Source of the DNA: Streptomyces xylophagus
GTDB taxonomy: Bacteria; Actinomycetota; Actinomycetes; Streptomycetales; Streptomycetaceae
Length of the DNA stretch: 64,000 nt
Direction: 5' to 3'
Assembly: GCF_000716435.1 (NCBI RefSeq)
Contig: NZ_JNWO01000028.1
Location: forward strand, 1 to 64,000
Numbering within the stretch: position 1 is the stretch's first letter; every line of letters begins with the position of its first letter. The notes below the pieces were generated by a model. It was given only the letters and a program-made list of their open reading frames with translations. It did not search any database and was not told the DNA's origin. This document shows, piece by piece, positions 54,691-64,000 of this stretch. A program made the translations under genes and the position numbers.

Positions 54691-55050
54691 CCTGGCCGTC
54701 CGTGGCGCCGTCATGGCTCGACGCACGGCGGGCGACGGGGGCGGGGGTACTTGGCCGACTGCGGCGCCGCCGTGGCTCGTCCCACGGCGGGCGAGAGGGG
54801 GCGGAGGCGCCTGGCCAACTGTGGCGCCGTCGTGACTCGTCCCACGGCGGGCGACAGGGCGGCCGGAGGCGGCCTGGCCGACCACAGCACCATCGCAGCA
54901 CATCCCACGGCGAACGACAGGGAAGGCCAGCGGCGGCCTGACCGACGCACCGTTGCGGCTCGTCGCACGGCGGGTGACAAAGCCCGGAGGCGCCTGGCCG
55001 ACCTCCGCGCCGTCGTGGCCCGTCGCGTCCACGACGCGGCGGAGCCGCAC
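54691..55050. repeat. Minisatellite of about six ~60-bp units between relA and apt
   Basis: Units begin near 54691, 54750, 54810, 54873, 54936 and 54993 (spacing 59, 60, 63, 63, 57). Each has the recurring blocks CCTGGCCGAC, GCGCCGTCGTGGCTCGTC and CCACGGCGGGCGACAGGG with substitutions. It lies within a 670-bp gap (54479-55148) that holds no gene I can support. Frames across it are open in several phases because of the GC bias, including one with ~20-residue peptide repeats, but none has a ribosome site or homology. Confidence 0.85.
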
Positions 55051-55083
55051 ATTGATACAGCCCCGTGTCCCCAGGAGGTACGG

Positions 55084-55118
55084 GAACGGCCGCCCCGGTG
55101 GTATCGGGACGGCCGTTC
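55084..55118 (-). terminator. Terminator downstream of apt
   Basis: Stem GAACGGCCG (55084-55092) / CGGCCGTTC (55110-55118) with an inner CCCG/CGGG pairing, 31 bp beyond the apt stop. It probably ends the yajC-secD-secF-apt transcript. Confidence 0.75.
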
Positions 55119-55148
55119 TCGAAATCGACGCAGGACGAGCTGTCGGCG

Positions 55149-55688
55149 TCAGACCACCAGCAGCGCTTCCAACGGGGCGCCGTCCAGAGCCGGTTCCAGG
55201 CGGGCGCGGCCCGCGAGGAAGCCGAGTTCCATCAGGACCGCGAGGCCGGCGACCTCGGCGCCCGCCCGGCGGATCAGCTGGATGGAGGCCTCGGCTGTGC
55301 CGCCCGTGGCCAGGACATCGTCCACGATCAGGATGCGGTCTTCGGCCGAGAGGTCCTCCGCGTGCACCTCGATCTCGGCGGAGCCGTACTCCAGGTCGTA
55401 CGCCTGGCTGAGGGTCGCTCCGGGGAGCTTGCCCGCCTTGCGCACGGGGATGAAGCCGACGCCCGCACGGACGGCCACCGGGGCGCCCAGAATGAAGCCG
55501 CGGGCCTCCAGGCCTACGACCTTGGTCGCGCCGGTGCTCACGACGATCTCGGCGAGCGCGTCCGTGAGCGCCGTGAACGCGGCCGGGTCCGCCAGGAGCG
55601 GGGTGATGTCCTTGAACATCACGCCCGGCTCCGGGTAGTCCGCCACATCGCGGATACGGCTGAGCAGCAGCTCCTGGATGTCGGTCAT
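55149..55688 (-). CDS. apt: Adenine phosphoribosyltransferase
   Basis: A 179-aa purine salvage enzyme forming AMP from adenine and PRPP. PRPP motif ILIVDDVLATGGTAEASIQL, PDYPEPGVMFKDITPLL-type N terminus (here VADYPEPGVMFKDITPLLAD) and GLEARGFILGAPVA are present. ATG at 55688 overlaps the secF stop by 4 nt. The secDF-apt-relA order is typical of actinobacteria. Confidence 0.97.
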   Translation of the reverse strand: MTDIQELLLSRIRDVADYPEPGVMFKDITPLLADPAAFTALTDALAEIVVSTGATKVVGLEARGFILGAPVAVRAGVGFIPVRKAGKLPGATLSQAYDLEYGSAEIEVHAEDLSAEDRILIVDDVLATGGTAEASIQLIRRAGAEVAGLAVLMELGFLAGRARLEPALDGAPLEALLVV

Positions 55689-56809
55689 CGGCGCTTGCCC
55701 GAGGGGCGCCCACGACCGCGGTTGCGGGACGCCGGCTGAGTGCGCGGGCCCACGACGGCTGCCGCGTCCTCCGGCTCGTCGTCGTAGTCGTCGTCCGACC
55801 GGTTGGTGACCTCGGGCTCCGGCTGCTCGCCCTGCGCGGCGGCCTGGGCACGCTTGGCGAGGACGCGCTTCTTGAGCGCCTTCATCTGCGGCTCGGCCTC
55901 CTTGAGGTCGGCGACGAGCGGCGTGGCGATGAAGATCGAGGAGTACGCACCGGCCGCGAGGCCGACGAACAGCGACAGCGAGATGTCGTTGAGCACGCCC
56001 GCGCCGAGGAAGCCACCGCCGATGAACAGCAGGGCCGCGACCGGCAGCAGCGCGACGACCGTGGTGTTGATGGAACGCACCAGCGTGCCGTTGATCGACC
56101 GGTTGGCGATGTCGCTGTAGGTCCAGCGCGTCTGCTTGGTGATGTCCTTGGTCTGCTCCTTGAGGCTGTCGAAGACGACGACCGTGTCGTAGAGCGAGTA
56201 ACCGAGGATCGTGAGCAGACCGATCACCGTGCCGGGCGTGACCTCGAAGCCGACGAGGGCGTAGATGCCGATGGTGATGGTGATGTCGTGGATCAGGGCG
56301 ACGAGCGCGGCCAGGGCCATGCGCCACTCGAAGGCGATCGCCAGATAGATCACGACCAGCACCATGAAGATCGCCAGGCCCTCCCAGGCCTTGTTGGCGA
56401 CCTGGTCACCCCAGCTGGGGCCGACGAGGTCCGCGGCGATGTTCTCCGAGCTGACGTTCAGGTCCTTCGCCAGCTGCGTCTTGATGCCGTCGGACTTGTC
56501 GGTGTCGATGCCGGCGATCTGGATGCGCAGGCTGCCGTCGCCGAGCTTCTGGACGACCGCGTCGTGGCCGGAGGCGTCCTGGGCGTACTTCTCGGCCTGG
56601 CTGACCGAGGCGCTCATGCCCTTCGGCGTGGTGAAGGCGGCGCCGCCCTGGAACTCGATGCCCATGTTCAGGCCGCGCACCGTCAGACCGAGGATGGCCG
56701 TGATGGTGATCAGGATCGAGATGCCGTACCAGATCTTGCGATTGCCGACGAAGTCGTACCCGACCTCGCCACGGTGCAGTCGGGCGCCGAGGTTGCCGAG
56801 CTTCGACAT
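55685..56809 (-). CDS. secF: Protein translocase subunit SecF
   Basis: A 374-aa membrane protein with six TM helices that, with SecD, uses the proton motive force to pull preproteins out of SecYEG. The conserved GIEFQGGAAF near TM1 and the VALIHDITITIGIYALVGFEVTPGTVIGLLTILGYSLYDTVVVFD stretch are present. The C terminus is long and basic (ending SRNRGRGRPSGKRR). The stop of secD lies 1 nt before its start. Confidence 0.97.
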   Translation of the reverse strand: MSKLGNLGARLHRGEVGYDFVGNRKIWYGISILITITAILGLTVRGLNMGIEFQGGAAFTTPKGMSASVSQAEKYAQDASGHDAVVQKLGDGSLRIQIAGIDTDKSDGIKTQLAKDLNVSSENIAADLVGPSWGDQVANKAWEGLAIFMVLVVIYLAIAFEWRMALAALVALIHDITITIGIYALVGFEVTPGTVIGLLTILGYSLYDTVVVFDSLKEQTKDITKQTRWTYSDIANRSINGTLVRSINTTVVALLPVAALLFIGGGFLGAGVLNDISLSLFVGLAAGAYSSIFIATPLVADLKEAEPQMKALKKRVLAKRAQAAAQGEQPEPEVTNRSDDDYDDEPEDAAAVVGPRTQPASRNRGRGRPSGKRR

Positions 56810-56810
56810 C

Positions 56811-58583
56811 TCACGCCTCCTTCGGGTCGACGGGGGCGGAGGGGCGGCGGGTGCGGCGCAGCGGCGGCTTGGCGCCCAGCGCCTTCGGGTCGATGCCGGA
56901 CCACTTGTGGCCGTCCGCGAAGAACTTCCTGCGGGCGAGGATCGTCATCAGCGGCTTCGTGAAGAGGAAGACGACGACGACGTCGAGCACGGTGGTCAGA
57001 CCGAGGGTGAACGCGAAGCCCTGGACCTTGCCGACGGTGACGATGAACAGCACCGCGGCGGCGAGGAACGACACGAAGTCGGAGACCAGGATGGTGCGCC
57101 GGGCGCGGGGCCAGGCCCGCTCCACGGAGGGGCGCAGCGAGCGGCCCTCGCGGATCTCGTCCCGGATGCGTTCGAAGAACACGATGAACGAGTCCGCGGT
57201 GATACCGATCGCGACGATCGCACCGCAGACGGCCGGCAGGTTCAGCGCGAAGCCGATGCCCGGGCCGAGCAGCGCCATGATCACGTACGTGAGGATCGCG
57301 GAGACCAGCAGGGACGGGATCGCGATGACCGACAGGCCGCGGTAGAAGATCAGCAGGTAGATGACGACCAGCGCGAGGCCGATCGCGCCCGCGATCAGAC
57401 CGGCGTGCAGCTGCTCACCGCCGAGGGCCGCGGTCACCGTGGTGACGCTGTCCTCCTTGAAGGTCAGCGGCAGGGCGCCGTACGACAGCATGTTGGCGAG
57501 GCTCTGGGCCTCTTCCTGGGTGAAGCTGCCGGAGATCTCCGCGTTGCCGCCCGTGATGGACGAGCTGACGTACGGGCTGGAGACGACCTGGCCGTCGAGG
57601 ACGATGCCGAACTCGTTCTGCGGGGTGGTGTTCTTCGCCAGCTCGCCGGTGATCTTGGCGAACTTGTCGGAACCCTTGCCCGTGAAGTCCATGGTGACCT
57701 GCCAGCCGGCGGCGGTCGTCGTGTTGTAGACGGCCTGCGCCTTCTTGACGTCCGTGCCGTCGACGGCGGCGGGACCGAGCAGGTACTTGTACCAGACGCC
57801 GGAGACCTTGCCGCAGGCGACGGTCGCGTCGGTGGCCTTGGCGTCCTTGCCCGCGGTGTTCTGGACCGCCTTCTTGGAGCAGTCGAGCGCGGTGTACTGG
57901 GCCTCCAGCTTGGCGGCGGCCTCGCTGGCCGCGCTGCTGCTGGTCGCCGACGGGGTGGCGCTCGCCGAGGCCGTGGCGCTCGGGCTCGCGGACGACGTGG
58001 AGTCGGCCTTCAGGGCGTCACTGACGGCACGGCCCTGAGAGGTGGCGGAGGCCGACGGCGTCGCGGAACTCGACGCGGACGAGGAACCGGTCGCCTTGGG
58101 CGTGGCCGAGCTCGACGAGCTGCTGGAGGCACTGCTGGACGCGCTGGGCGACGGGCTCGCCGTCGCGGTACCGGCGGAGGCCTCCGTGGCCAGGACCGGG
58201 CGGAAGTACAGCTTGGCCGTGGTACCGACCTGCTGCCTGGCTTCCTCCGAGTTCGTGCCCTTGGGGATGTTGACGATGATGTTCCTGGTGCCCTGCGTCT
58301 GGACCTCGGCCTCCGAGACACCCAGACCGTTGACACGGCGGTTCATGATGTCGACCGCGGTGTCCATGTTGGTCTTGTTGACCGCGGACTCCTGGCCCTT
58401 CTCCGGGACGGCCCGGAGGGTGATGCTCGTGCCGCCGGCCAGGTCGATGCCGAGACGCGGAGTGGTGTGCCCGGATGCGAACATGCCACCGGTGAGCGCC
58501 ACGATGGCGATCAGGATGAGGGCCAGCGAGCGCCCTGGCTTGCTCTGGGCGCTCGCGCTACGGCCCCTCTTAGGTGCTGCCAC
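56811..58583 (-). CDS. secD: Protein translocase subunit SecD with Ser/Ala-rich insert
   Basis: A 590-aa translocase partner of SecF. It shows LGIDLAGGTSITLRAVPE after TM1, the extracytoplasmic P1 region, and C-terminal helices with GLALVVIYLLIFYRG and AIGITADSFIVFFERIRDEIREGRS. Residues ~135-222 (58181-57918) are an almost pure Ser/Ala/Thr/Pro tract inserted in the extracytoplasmic domain, absent from textbook SecD. GTG at 58583. The operon runs yajC-secD-secF-apt. Confidence 0.96.
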   Translation of the reverse strand: MAAPKRGRSASAQSKPGRSLALILIAIVALTGGMFASGHTTPRLGIDLAGGTSITLRAVPEKGQESAVNKTNMDTAVDIMNRRVNGLGVSEAEVQTQGTRNIIVNIPKGTNSEEARQQVGTTAKLYFRPVLATEASAGTATASPSPSASSSASSSSSSSATPKATGSSSASSSATPSASATSQGRAVSDALKADSTSSASPSATASASATPSATSSSAASEAAAKLEAQYTALDCSKKAVQNTAGKDAKATDATVACGKVSGVWYKYLLGPAAVDGTDVKKAQAVYNTTTAAGWQVTMDFTGKGSDKFAKITGELAKNTTPQNEFGIVLDGQVVSSPYVSSSITGGNAEISGSFTQEEAQSLANMLSYGALPLTFKEDSVTTVTAALGGEQLHAGLIAGAIGLALVVIYLLIFYRGLSVIAIPSLLVSAILTYVIMALLGPGIGFALNLPAVCGAIVAIGITADSFIVFFERIRDEIREGRSLRPSVERAWPRARRTILVSDFVSFLAAAVLFIVTVGKVQGFAFTLGLTTVLDVVVVFLFTKPLMTILARRKFFADGHKWSGIDPKALGAKPPLRRTRRPSAPVDPKEA

Positions 58584-58726
58584 CTTCTCGTACTCCCTCT
58601 CGGGCCGCCCCGCGCCGGGTCAGCGCGGCCTGCGGCCATGACATGGTGTCGGGATCCCGTGCGAGCGACGCACGTGCCCTGGGTGCGCGGGGCGCGAGCG
58701 GGTCGCGCCGCGCTCCCGGGACGTGA

Positions 58727-59233
58727 CTACTTCGCGTCGGAGTCGCCGTCGGTCTTCTTCGGCTCTTCGTCCGTCTTGGCCTCGGCGGCCTCAGCCGGCT
58801 CCTCGGTGGCGTCGGCCGGCTCGTCGGCCGCGTCCTTCTTGCCGAGGTCGATGGGCTTGTCGTCGGAAGAGTCGGCGGCGGGCTCGTCGGTCTCGGTGAG
58901 GGAGGAGGCGTCGTCCGGGACGATGTCGGCGTCGTCCTTCAGGTCGTGCTCGACGCCGTGGACGATGCGGTTGTACTCGTCGTCGGTGAGGACGGCGCCG
59001 ATCGCGTTCTTCGCGAAGAGAAGCTCGACGCCCGGGCCGGCGTCGAGAAGGACCGTCTCTTCGTTGACCTCCTTGACCGTCGCATACACGCCCCCGATCG
59101 TGCGGACGCCGGTGCCGGGCTGCATGTCATTACGCATCGACGCGGCCGCCTGCTGCTTGCGCTTGGCAGAGCGGGTCATCAGGAACATGGCCCCGATGAG
59201 CACGATGAACGGGAGGAGGGTCACGATATTCAC
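58727..59233 (-). CDS. yajC: Preprotein translocase subunit YajC
   Basis: A 168-aa protein. One TM helix at the N terminus (NIVTLLPFIVLIGAMFLMTR) and the YajC core (RNDMQPGTGVRTIGGVYATVKEVNEETVLLDAGPGVELLFAKNAIGAVL). A ~80-residue acidic Glu/Asp/Ala/Thr tail follows, much longer than in E. coli. The GTG at 59233 removes a leader that lacks homology. Works with SecDF; the first gene of that operon. Confidence 0.94.
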   Translation of the reverse strand: MNIVTLLPFIVLIGAMFLMTRSAKRKQQAAASMRNDMQPGTGVRTIGGVYATVKEVNEETVLLDAGPGVELLFAKNAIGAVLTDDEYNRIVHGVEHDLKDDADIVPDDASSLTETDEPAADSSDDKPIDLGKKDAADEPADATEEPAEAAEAKTDEEPKKTDGDSDAK

Positions 59234-59397
59234 GGGACGGAATTTCCTTCGCACGACCGCGGCGGGAGCGGCCTGGTGGATGGGGGTGGTCGGCGCCGCC
59301 CACAAAGGCGGCATCGGCGGAGTCTAAGCGAGTCCACGCTGATGGAACAACGCTCAGCATGGCACCGGGGTTCCTGACCCGGCCAGTGCCCCCGCCG

Positions 59398-60468
59398 TCA
59401 CGCCCCGAACAGGTCCCCTTGTCCGTTTCCCCCGGTTGACGAGCGGGGCGGGGTGAGGCCGAGATGGGCCCACGCGGCGGGGGTGGCGACGCGTCCGCGC
59501 GGGGTGCGGGCCAGCAGACCCTCTCGTACGAGGAAGGGTTCGGCGACCTCTTCGACGGTCTCGCGCTCCTCCCCCACGGCGACCGCGAGCGTGGACAGGC
59601 CGACCGGGCCGCCGCCGAACAGCTTGAGCAGGGCTTCCAGCACACCCCGGTCGAGCCGGTCGAGGCCGCGGCCGTCGACCTCGTAGACCTTGAGGGCGGC
59701 GCCGGCGATGTCCTGGGTGATGAAGCCGTCGGCCTTGACCTGCGCGTAGTCCCGTACTCGGCGCAGCAGCCGGTTGGCGATACGGGGTGTGCCGCGGGAG
59801 CGGCCGGCGATCTCGGCGGCGCCGGCGGGGTCGATCTCCACGTCGAGGAGGTTCGCCGAACGGTGAATGACCCGCTCCAGCTCGGTGGGTTCGTAGAACT
59901 CCATGTGCGCGGTGAAGCCGAAGCGGTCGCGCAGCGGGGGCGGCAGCAGTCCCGCGCGCGTGGTGGCGCCGACCAGGGTGAACGGCGGCAGTTCGAGCGG
60001 GATCGCGGTGGCGCCGGGGCCCTTGCCGACGATGACGTCGACGCGGAAGTCCTCCATCGCCATGTAGAGCATCTCTTCGGCGGGCCGTGACATGCGGTGG
60101 ATCTCGTCGAGGAAGAGGACCTCGCCCTCCTGGAGGGAGGAGAGGATCGCGGCGAGGTCGCCGGCGTGCTGGATGGCGGGGCCGCTGGTGATGCGGATGG
60201 GGGCGCCCATCTCGGCCGCGATGATCATCGACAGTGTGGTCTTGCCGAGGCCGGGAGCACCGGAGAGCAGCACGTGGTCGGCGGTGGCGCCACGCGCGCG
60301 TGCGGCGCGCAGAACGAGGTCGAGCTGTTCGCGGACCTTCTCCTGGCCGATGAACTCGCCCAGGTCCTTGGGGCGCAGGGCGGCCTCGACGGCCTGGTCC
60401 TCGCGGTCGGCGACAGAGCCCACCAGCCGCTCGTCGGCGGTCTCGTCGGTCGTGTCGTCCCAGTTCAC
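59398..60468 (-). CDS. ruvB: Holliday junction branch-migration motor RuvB
   Basis: A 356-aa AAA+ helicase subunit. Walker [19 protein letters not shown], Walker [11 protein letters not shown], sensor 1 GATTRAGLL, arginine finger region [13 protein letters not shown] and winged helix ([40 protein letters not shown]) are visible. It follows ruvA by 11 nt in the ruvC-ruvA-ruvB operon. Confidence 0.98.
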   Translation of the reverse strand: MNWDDTTDETADERLVGSVADREDQAVEAALRPKDLGEFIGQEKVREQLDLVLRAARARGATADHVLLSGAPGLGKTTLSMIIAAEMGAPIRITSGPAIQHAGDLAAILSSLQEGEVLFLDEIHRMSRPAEEMLYMAMEDFRVDVIVGKGPGATAIPLELPPFTLVGATTRAGLLPPPLRDRFGFTAHMEFYEPTELERVIHRSANLLDVEIDPAGAAEIAGRSRGTPRIANRLLRRVRDYAQVKADGFITQDIAGAALKVYEVDGRGLDRLDRGVLEALLKLFGGGPVGLSTLAVAVGEERETVEEVAEPFLVREGLLARTPRGRVATPAAWAHLGLTPPRSSTGGNGQGDLFGA

Positions 60469-60479
60469 TGAAAGGTCTC

Positions 60480-61088
60480 CTAGCGGGCGCGGTTCAGGGT
60501 CTGCAGGGCGGCCTTCAGCAACTGCCCCACCTGCGGCGCCCCTTCGGCGGCCTCAGCCTGCGGTGCTACGGCGGCCACGGCTTCGTCGGCCTCGCGGGTG
60601 GCGTACCCGAGGCCGATGAGCGCGGCGTGCAGCTGATCGCGCCAGCCGCTGGTGACCGGGGCGCCGATCGCCGGGGCGGACCCCACCGGGGCGCCGAGCC
60701 GATCCTTGAACTCCAGCAGCAGCTTCTGCGCGCCCTTCTTGCCGATGCCCGGCACGGCCATCAGCGCTTTCTCGTCATCGGAGGCCACCGCCCGGCGCAG
60801 CGCGTCCGGGGTGTGCACGGCCAGCATCGCCTGCGCGAGCCGGGGGCCGACGCCGGTCGCGGTCTGGAGCAGCTCGAAGATCTGACGTTCGTCGTCGTCC
60901 ACGAAGCCGTACAGGGTCAGGGAGTCCTCGCGTACGACGAGGGAGGTGGCGAGCTTGGCCGGCTTGCCGAGGCGGAGCGTGGACAGCGTGTTCGGCGTGC
61001 ACTGGATGGCCATGCCGACACCGCCGACCTCGACCACCGCGGCGTCGGGAGCGAGTGCGGCGACCGTGCCGCTGACGAAGGCGATCAT
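60480..61088 (-). CDS. ruvA: Holliday junction-binding subunit RuvA
   Basis: A 202-aa protein: OB-fold N terminus ([26 protein letters not shown]), two helix-hairpin-helix motifs ([18 protein letters not shown] and [19 protein letters not shown]), and a C-terminal domain that binds RuvB. ATG at 61088 overlaps the ruvC stop by 4 nt. Confidence 0.97.
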   Translation of the reverse strand: MIAFVSGTVAALAPDAAVVEVGGVGMAIQCTPNTLSTLRLGKPAKLATSLVVREDSLTLYGFVDDDERQIFELLQTATGVGPRLAQAMLAVHTPDALRRAVASDDEKALMAVPGIGKKGAQKLLLEFKDRLGAPVGSAPAIGAPVTSGWRDQLHAALIGLGYATREADEAVAAVAPQAEAAEGAPQVGQLLKAALQTLNRAR

Positions 61089-61660
61089 GCGGGGCGGCCT
61101 TTCGAAGCGTTCGATGCTTTGGCTGCGTGCAGGGCGACGGCCTGCTGAAGTCGGTTCTGGGCGACCGCCTGTTGGAGGCGATTCTGCGCGGGAGCGCGCC
61201 AGATGTGGCAGATGGCGAGGGCGAGGGCGTCGGCCGCGTCGGCGGGCTTGGGGGGCGCGTCGAGCCGCAGCAGCCGGGTCACCATGGCGCCGACCTGGGC
61301 CTTGTCGGCGCGTCCACTGCCGGTGACGGCGGCCTTGACCTCGCTCGGGGTGTGCAGGGCGACGGGGATGCCACGGCGAGCAGCGCACAACATCGCTACG
61401 GCACTGGCCTGGGCGGTGCCCATCACCGTCCGCACGTTGTGCTGGCTGAACACCCGCTCCACGGCGACGAATTCGGGCCGGTGCTCGTCCAGCCACGCTT
61501 CGATGCCCTGCTCGATGGCGACGAGGCGCAGCCCCAACTCGGCGTCCGCCGGGGTCCGTACGACACCGACGCCGACCATGGTGAGCGGCCGGCCCGCGAC
61601 GCCTTCGACGACACCGACACCGCAGCGGGTCAGTCCGGGGTCCACCCCGAGTACGCGCAC
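61085..61660 (-). CDS. ruvC: Holliday junction resolvase RuvC
   Basis: A 191-aa endonuclease. Catalytic acidic residues: Asp in [15 protein letters not shown], Glu in [12 protein letters not shown], and Asp in the C-terminal [15 protein letters not shown] short tail repeats QNRLQQAVA twice ([22 protein letters not shown]), a recent in-frame 9-residue duplication. GTG start at 61660. First gene of the ruv operon. Confidence 0.97.
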   Translation of the reverse strand: MRVLGVDPGLTRCGVGVVEGVAGRPLTMVGVGVVRTPADAELGLRLVAIEQGIEAWLDEHRPEFVAVERVFSQHNVRTVMGTAQASAVAMLCAARRGIPVALHTPSEVKAAVTGSGRADKAQVGAMVTRLLRLDAPPKPADAADALALAICHIWRAPAQNRLQQAVAQNRLQQAVALHAAKASNASKGRPA

Positions 61661-61802
61661 GAGCCCTCCCCATCTTTGCGGCTAAACCGCCGCCGCTCTC
61701 GCGGACCTGGCTGAGCACCGTCGGGGTTCCTCAATTGATGGTTGCGGCCCGCGATCGGTGATCTTTGACTTCCGCCAGGCTATCCGGTGCCACCGACAAC
61801 GG

Positions 61803-61838
61803 CGGCGGGCCGATGGGACGTGTCCCGTCGGCCCGCCG
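61803..61838 (-). terminator. Terminator between yebC and ruvC
   Basis: Nearly perfect 17-bp stem (61803-61819 / 61822-61838, one G-U pair), 26 bp beyond the yebC stop. Strong GC stem without a T-tract. Confidence 0.75.
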
Positions 61839-61863
61839 AAATCCCGCCCAGCTCGCGGCAGCG

Positions 61864-62616
61864 CTACGCGTCGACCTTCTCCATGACCTCGTCGCTGACG
61901 TCGAAGTTGGCGAAGACGTTCTGCACGTCGTCGCTGTCCTCGAGGGCGTCGATCAGCTTGAAGATCTTCCGGGCGCCGTCCTCGTCGAGCTCGACCTGCA
62001 TGGTCGGGACGAAGTTGGCGTCGGCGGAGTCGTAGTCGATGCCGGCGTCCTGGAGGGCGGTGCGGACCGCGACCAGGTCGGTGGCCTCGGAGATGACCTC
62101 GTAGGTGTCGCCCAGGTCGTTGACCTCTTCGGCACCCGCGTCGAGCACGGCACCGAGGACGTCGTCCTCGCCCAGCTCGCCCTTGGGGACGATGACGACG
62201 CCCTTGCGGTTGAAGAGGTACGACACGGAGCCGGGGTCGGCCATGTTGCCGCCGTTGCGGGTCATGGCGACACGCACGTCCGAGGCTGCGCGGTTGCGGT
62301 TGTCGGTGAGGCACTCGATGAGCACCGCGACACCGTTCGGGCCGTAACCCTCGTACATGATCGTCTCGTAGTCGGCGCCACCGGCTTCGAGACCGGCGCC
62401 GCGCTTGACCGCGGAGTCGATGTTCTTGTTCGGGACCGAGCTCTTCTTGGCCTTCTGGATGGCGTCGAACAGCGTCGGGTCGCCGGACACGTCGGCGCCA
62501 CCGGTACGGGCCGCGACCTCGATGTTCTTGATCATCTTCGCGAAGAGCTTGCCGCGCTTGGCGTCGATCACGGCCTTCTTGTGCTTCGTCGTAGCCCATT
62601 TAGAGTGGCCGGACAT
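61864..62616 (-). CDS. yebC: YebC/PmpR-family protein
   Basis: A 250-aa protein: [37 protein letters not shown] at the N terminus and [14 protein letters not shown], typical of the family. Known roles are transcriptional regulation in some bacteria and, in recent work, ribosome-associated relief of stalls. It precedes ruvC, the classic yebC-ruvCAB order, and follows pdxT. Confidence 0.96.
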   Translation of the reverse strand: MSGHSKWATTKHKKAVIDAKRGKLFAKMIKNIEVAARTGGADVSGDPTLFDAIQKAKKSSVPNKNIDSAVKRGAGLEAGGADYETIMYEGYGPNGVAVLIECLTDNRNRAASDVRVAMTRNGGNMADPGSVSYLFNRKGVVIVPKGELGEDDVLGAVLDAGAEEVNDLGDTYEVISEATDLVAVRTALQDAGIDYDSADANFVPTMQVELDEDGARKIFKLIDALEDSDDVQNVFANFDVSDEVMEKVDA

Positions 62617-62667
62617 CTGCCTGTCTCCTTCGCGTAACCCAACTCTTTACGAACCCCAGAGATCCTA

Positions 62668-63282
62668 CTAGGACCCCGGAGCCAGGTTCGCGCGCACCAT
62701 GTCGACGAACAGGGAGTGCACGCGGTGGTCGCCGGTCAGTTCCGGGTGGAACGACGTGGCGAGCGCGTTGCCCTGGCGGACCGCGACGATGTGGCCCTCG
62801 TGTTCGGCGAGGACCTCGGTCTCGGCACCTACGGACTCGACCCAGGGGGCGCGGATGAAGACGCCCTCCACAGGATCGCCCTCAATGCCCCGGACGTCGA
62901 CAGCTGCTTCGAAGGACTCGTTCTGCCGTCCGAAGGCGTTGCGGCGCACGATCATGTCGATGCCGCCGATCGTCTCCTGGCCCGAGCGCGGGTCGAGGAT
63001 CTTGTCGGCGAGCATGATCAGGCCGGCGCAGGTGCCGTAGACAGGCATACCGGCACGCACGCGTGCGCGAAGGGGGTCCATGAGGCCGAAGAGGACGGCC
63101 AGCTTGGAGATGGTGGTGGACTCGCCGCCGGGGATGACGAGGCCGTCCACCTCGGCGAGTTCCTCAGGGCGCCTGACCTGCCTGGCCACGGCGTCGGCCG
63201 CGGCCAGGGCGATGAGGTGCTCCCGTACGTCGCCCTGGAGGGCCAGGACGCCGATGACAGGGGTTGAAGAGACATCCGCCAT
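62668..63282 (-). CDS. pdxT: Pyridoxal 5'-phosphate synthase, glutaminase subunit PdxT
   Basis: A 204-aa class I amidotransferase giving ammonia to PdxS. N terminus [29 protein letters not shown], nucleophile Cys in [17 protein letters not shown], and His/Glu in [14 protein letters not shown]. It follows pdxS by 6 nt in the same operon. Confidence 0.97.
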   Translation of the reverse strand: MADVSSTPVIGVLALQGDVREHLIALAAADAVARQVRRPEELAEVDGLVIPGGESTTISKLAVLFGLMDPLRARVRAGMPVYGTCAGLIMLADKILDPRSGQETIGGIDMIVRRNAFGRQNESFEAAVDVRGIEGDPVEGVFIRAPWVESVGAETEVLAEHEGHIVAVRQGNALATSFHPELTGDHRVHSLFVDMVRANLAPGS

Positions 63283-63288
63283 GAGTGG

Positions 63289-64000
63289 TTACCAGCCGCG
63301 GTTGGCGTAGCGCTCGGCCTCGGGGAGGGTGTCGCAGTTGATGCCGACCATGGCCTCGCCGAGGTTGCGGGACGCGTCCGCGATGATCTTCGGGTCGTCG
63401 TAGAAGGTGGTCGCCTTCACGATGGCGGCGGCGCGCTTGGCCGGGTCGCCGGACTTGAAGATGCCGGAGCCGACAAAGACGCCCTCGGCGCCGAGCTGGC
63501 GCATCAGCGCGGCGTCGGCGGGGGTGGCGACGCCACCGGCGGAGAACAGCACGACCGGGAGCTTGCCGAGCTCGGCGACCTCGCGGACGATCTCGTACGG
63601 GGCGCGCAGCTCCTTGGCGGCGGCGTACAGCTCGTTGTTGTCGAAGCCGCGCAGCTTGGCGATCTCGTTCTTGATCTGGCGCAGGTGGCGGACCGCCTCG
63701 ACGACGTTGCCGGTGCCGGCCTCGCCCTTGGAGCGGATCATCGCGGCGCCCTCGGCGATGCGGCGCAGGGCCTCGCCCAGGTTGGTGGCACCGCAGACGA
63801 AGGGGGTCGTGAAGGCCCACTTGTCGGAGTGGTTGACCTCGTCGGCCGGGGTGAGGACCTCGGACTCGTCGATGTAGTCGACGCCGAGGGACTGCAGGAC
63901 CTGGGCCTCGACGAAGTGGCCGATGCGGGACTTGGCCATGACCGGGATGGAGACCGCCTCGATGATCTCCTCGATCATCGTCGGGTCGGACATCCGGGCC
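63289..64000 (-). CDS. pdxS: Pyridoxal 5'-phosphate synthase, synthase subunit PdxS (partial)
   Basis: The C-terminal ~236 residues of a ~300-aa TIM-barrel enzyme that builds PLP from ribose 5-phosphate, glyceraldehyde 3-phosphate and ammonia. Family stretches [66 protein letters not shown] and [28 protein letters not shown] are present. The reading frame continues through the right edge (codons ...Ala-Arg before Met at 63993), so the real start is outside. Confidence 0.96.
   Translation of the reverse strand, partial: ARMSDPTMIEEIIEAVSIPVMAKSRIGHFVEAQVLQSLGVDYIDESEVLTPADEVNHSDKWAFTTPFVCGATNLGEALRRIAEGAAMIRSKGEAGTGNVVEAVRHLRQIKNEIAKLRGFDNNELYAAAKELRAPYEIVREVAELGKLPVVLFSAGGVATPADAALMRQLGAEGVFVGSGIFKSGDPAKRAAAIVKATTFYDDPKIIADASRNLGEAMVGINCDTLPEAERYANRGW

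Noticed and set aside
54691..55050. CRISPR array
   Set aside because: Units are diverged along their whole length, with no alternation of constant repeats and unique spacers, and no cas genes nearby.
63289..63993. Complete 234-aa PdxS starting at the Met at 63993
   Set aside because: Family alignment puts this Met about a quarter into the protein, and the frame continues upstream through the window edge.

Overview
The window is about 64 kb of a Streptomyces (or very close actinomycete) chromosome. The base composition is strongly GC-rich, many genes start with GTG or TTG, and genes are coupled by 4-nt ATGA/GTGA overlaps. Marker genes point the same way: bldD with intact c-di-GMP motifs, the short integration host factor mihF, a helicase-dead-looking PriA, and a PH-like membrane gene inside the pyrimidine operon. 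Most of the window is a conserved core block on the minus strand. As far as I remember, it follows the order of the Streptomyces coelicolor region from priA to pdxS.

Layout, left to right. (1) 1-2002: priA, cut by the left edge. (2) 2064-9667: an accessory segment between priA and metK. It holds a divergent TetR / ABC-2 exporter pair around an AT-rich palindromic operator, then a tightly packed plus-strand set of four genes: an XRE/TPR regulator, a TIR-domain protein, a 650-aa P-loop-like protein and a two-TM protein. (3) 9728-14924: metK, coaBC, rpoZ, gmk, mihF, pyrF. (4) 14079-24037: the UMP operon pyrR-pyrB-pyrC-PH gene-carA-carB-pyrD-pyrF, with bldD divergent from pyrR. (5) 24994-31081: aroC-aroK-aroB, a P-loop kinase-like gene, an M24 peptidase homologue, efp and nusB. 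(6) 31538-38218: aroE, mltG, ruvX, alaS and two small envelope-type proteins. (7) 38371-43560: a STAND/TPR protein (plus strand), rpsD, rarA and VKOR. (8) 43703-47233: an ABC-2 exporter plus two-component system in one plus-strand operon. (9) 47499-54478: hisS, an MBL hydrolase, a membrane cyclophilin, a DUF349 protein and relA. (10) 55149-64000: apt, secF, secD, yajC, ruvB, ruvA, ruvC, yebC, pdxT and pdxS, the last cut by the right edge.

The most interesting unit is the cassette at 4530-9667. The TIR protein carries near its C terminus, and the adjacent NTPase-like protein at its extreme N terminus, nearly the same 20-residue Gly/Asn-rich motif (14 of 20 identical, 18 of 20 similar). This arrangement, an effector and a neighbouring NLR/STAND-like protein sharing a short motif at opposite termini, is what is known for bacterial amyloid-signalling pairs. 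I infer a TIR-based NAD-depleting conflict or defence system, controlled by the upstream XRE/TPR protein and with a membrane partner. Function is unproven.

Other notable points are a PyrR-type RNA loop next to the pyrR Shine-Dalgarno, a ~60-bp minisatellite between apt and relA, a 247-bp element with perfect 29-bp terminal inverted repeats downstream of the response regulator, altered metal ligands in the M24 protein, and a ~90-residue Ser/Ala-rich insert in SecD. I saw no tRNA, rRNA, transposase, integrase or CRISPR array.
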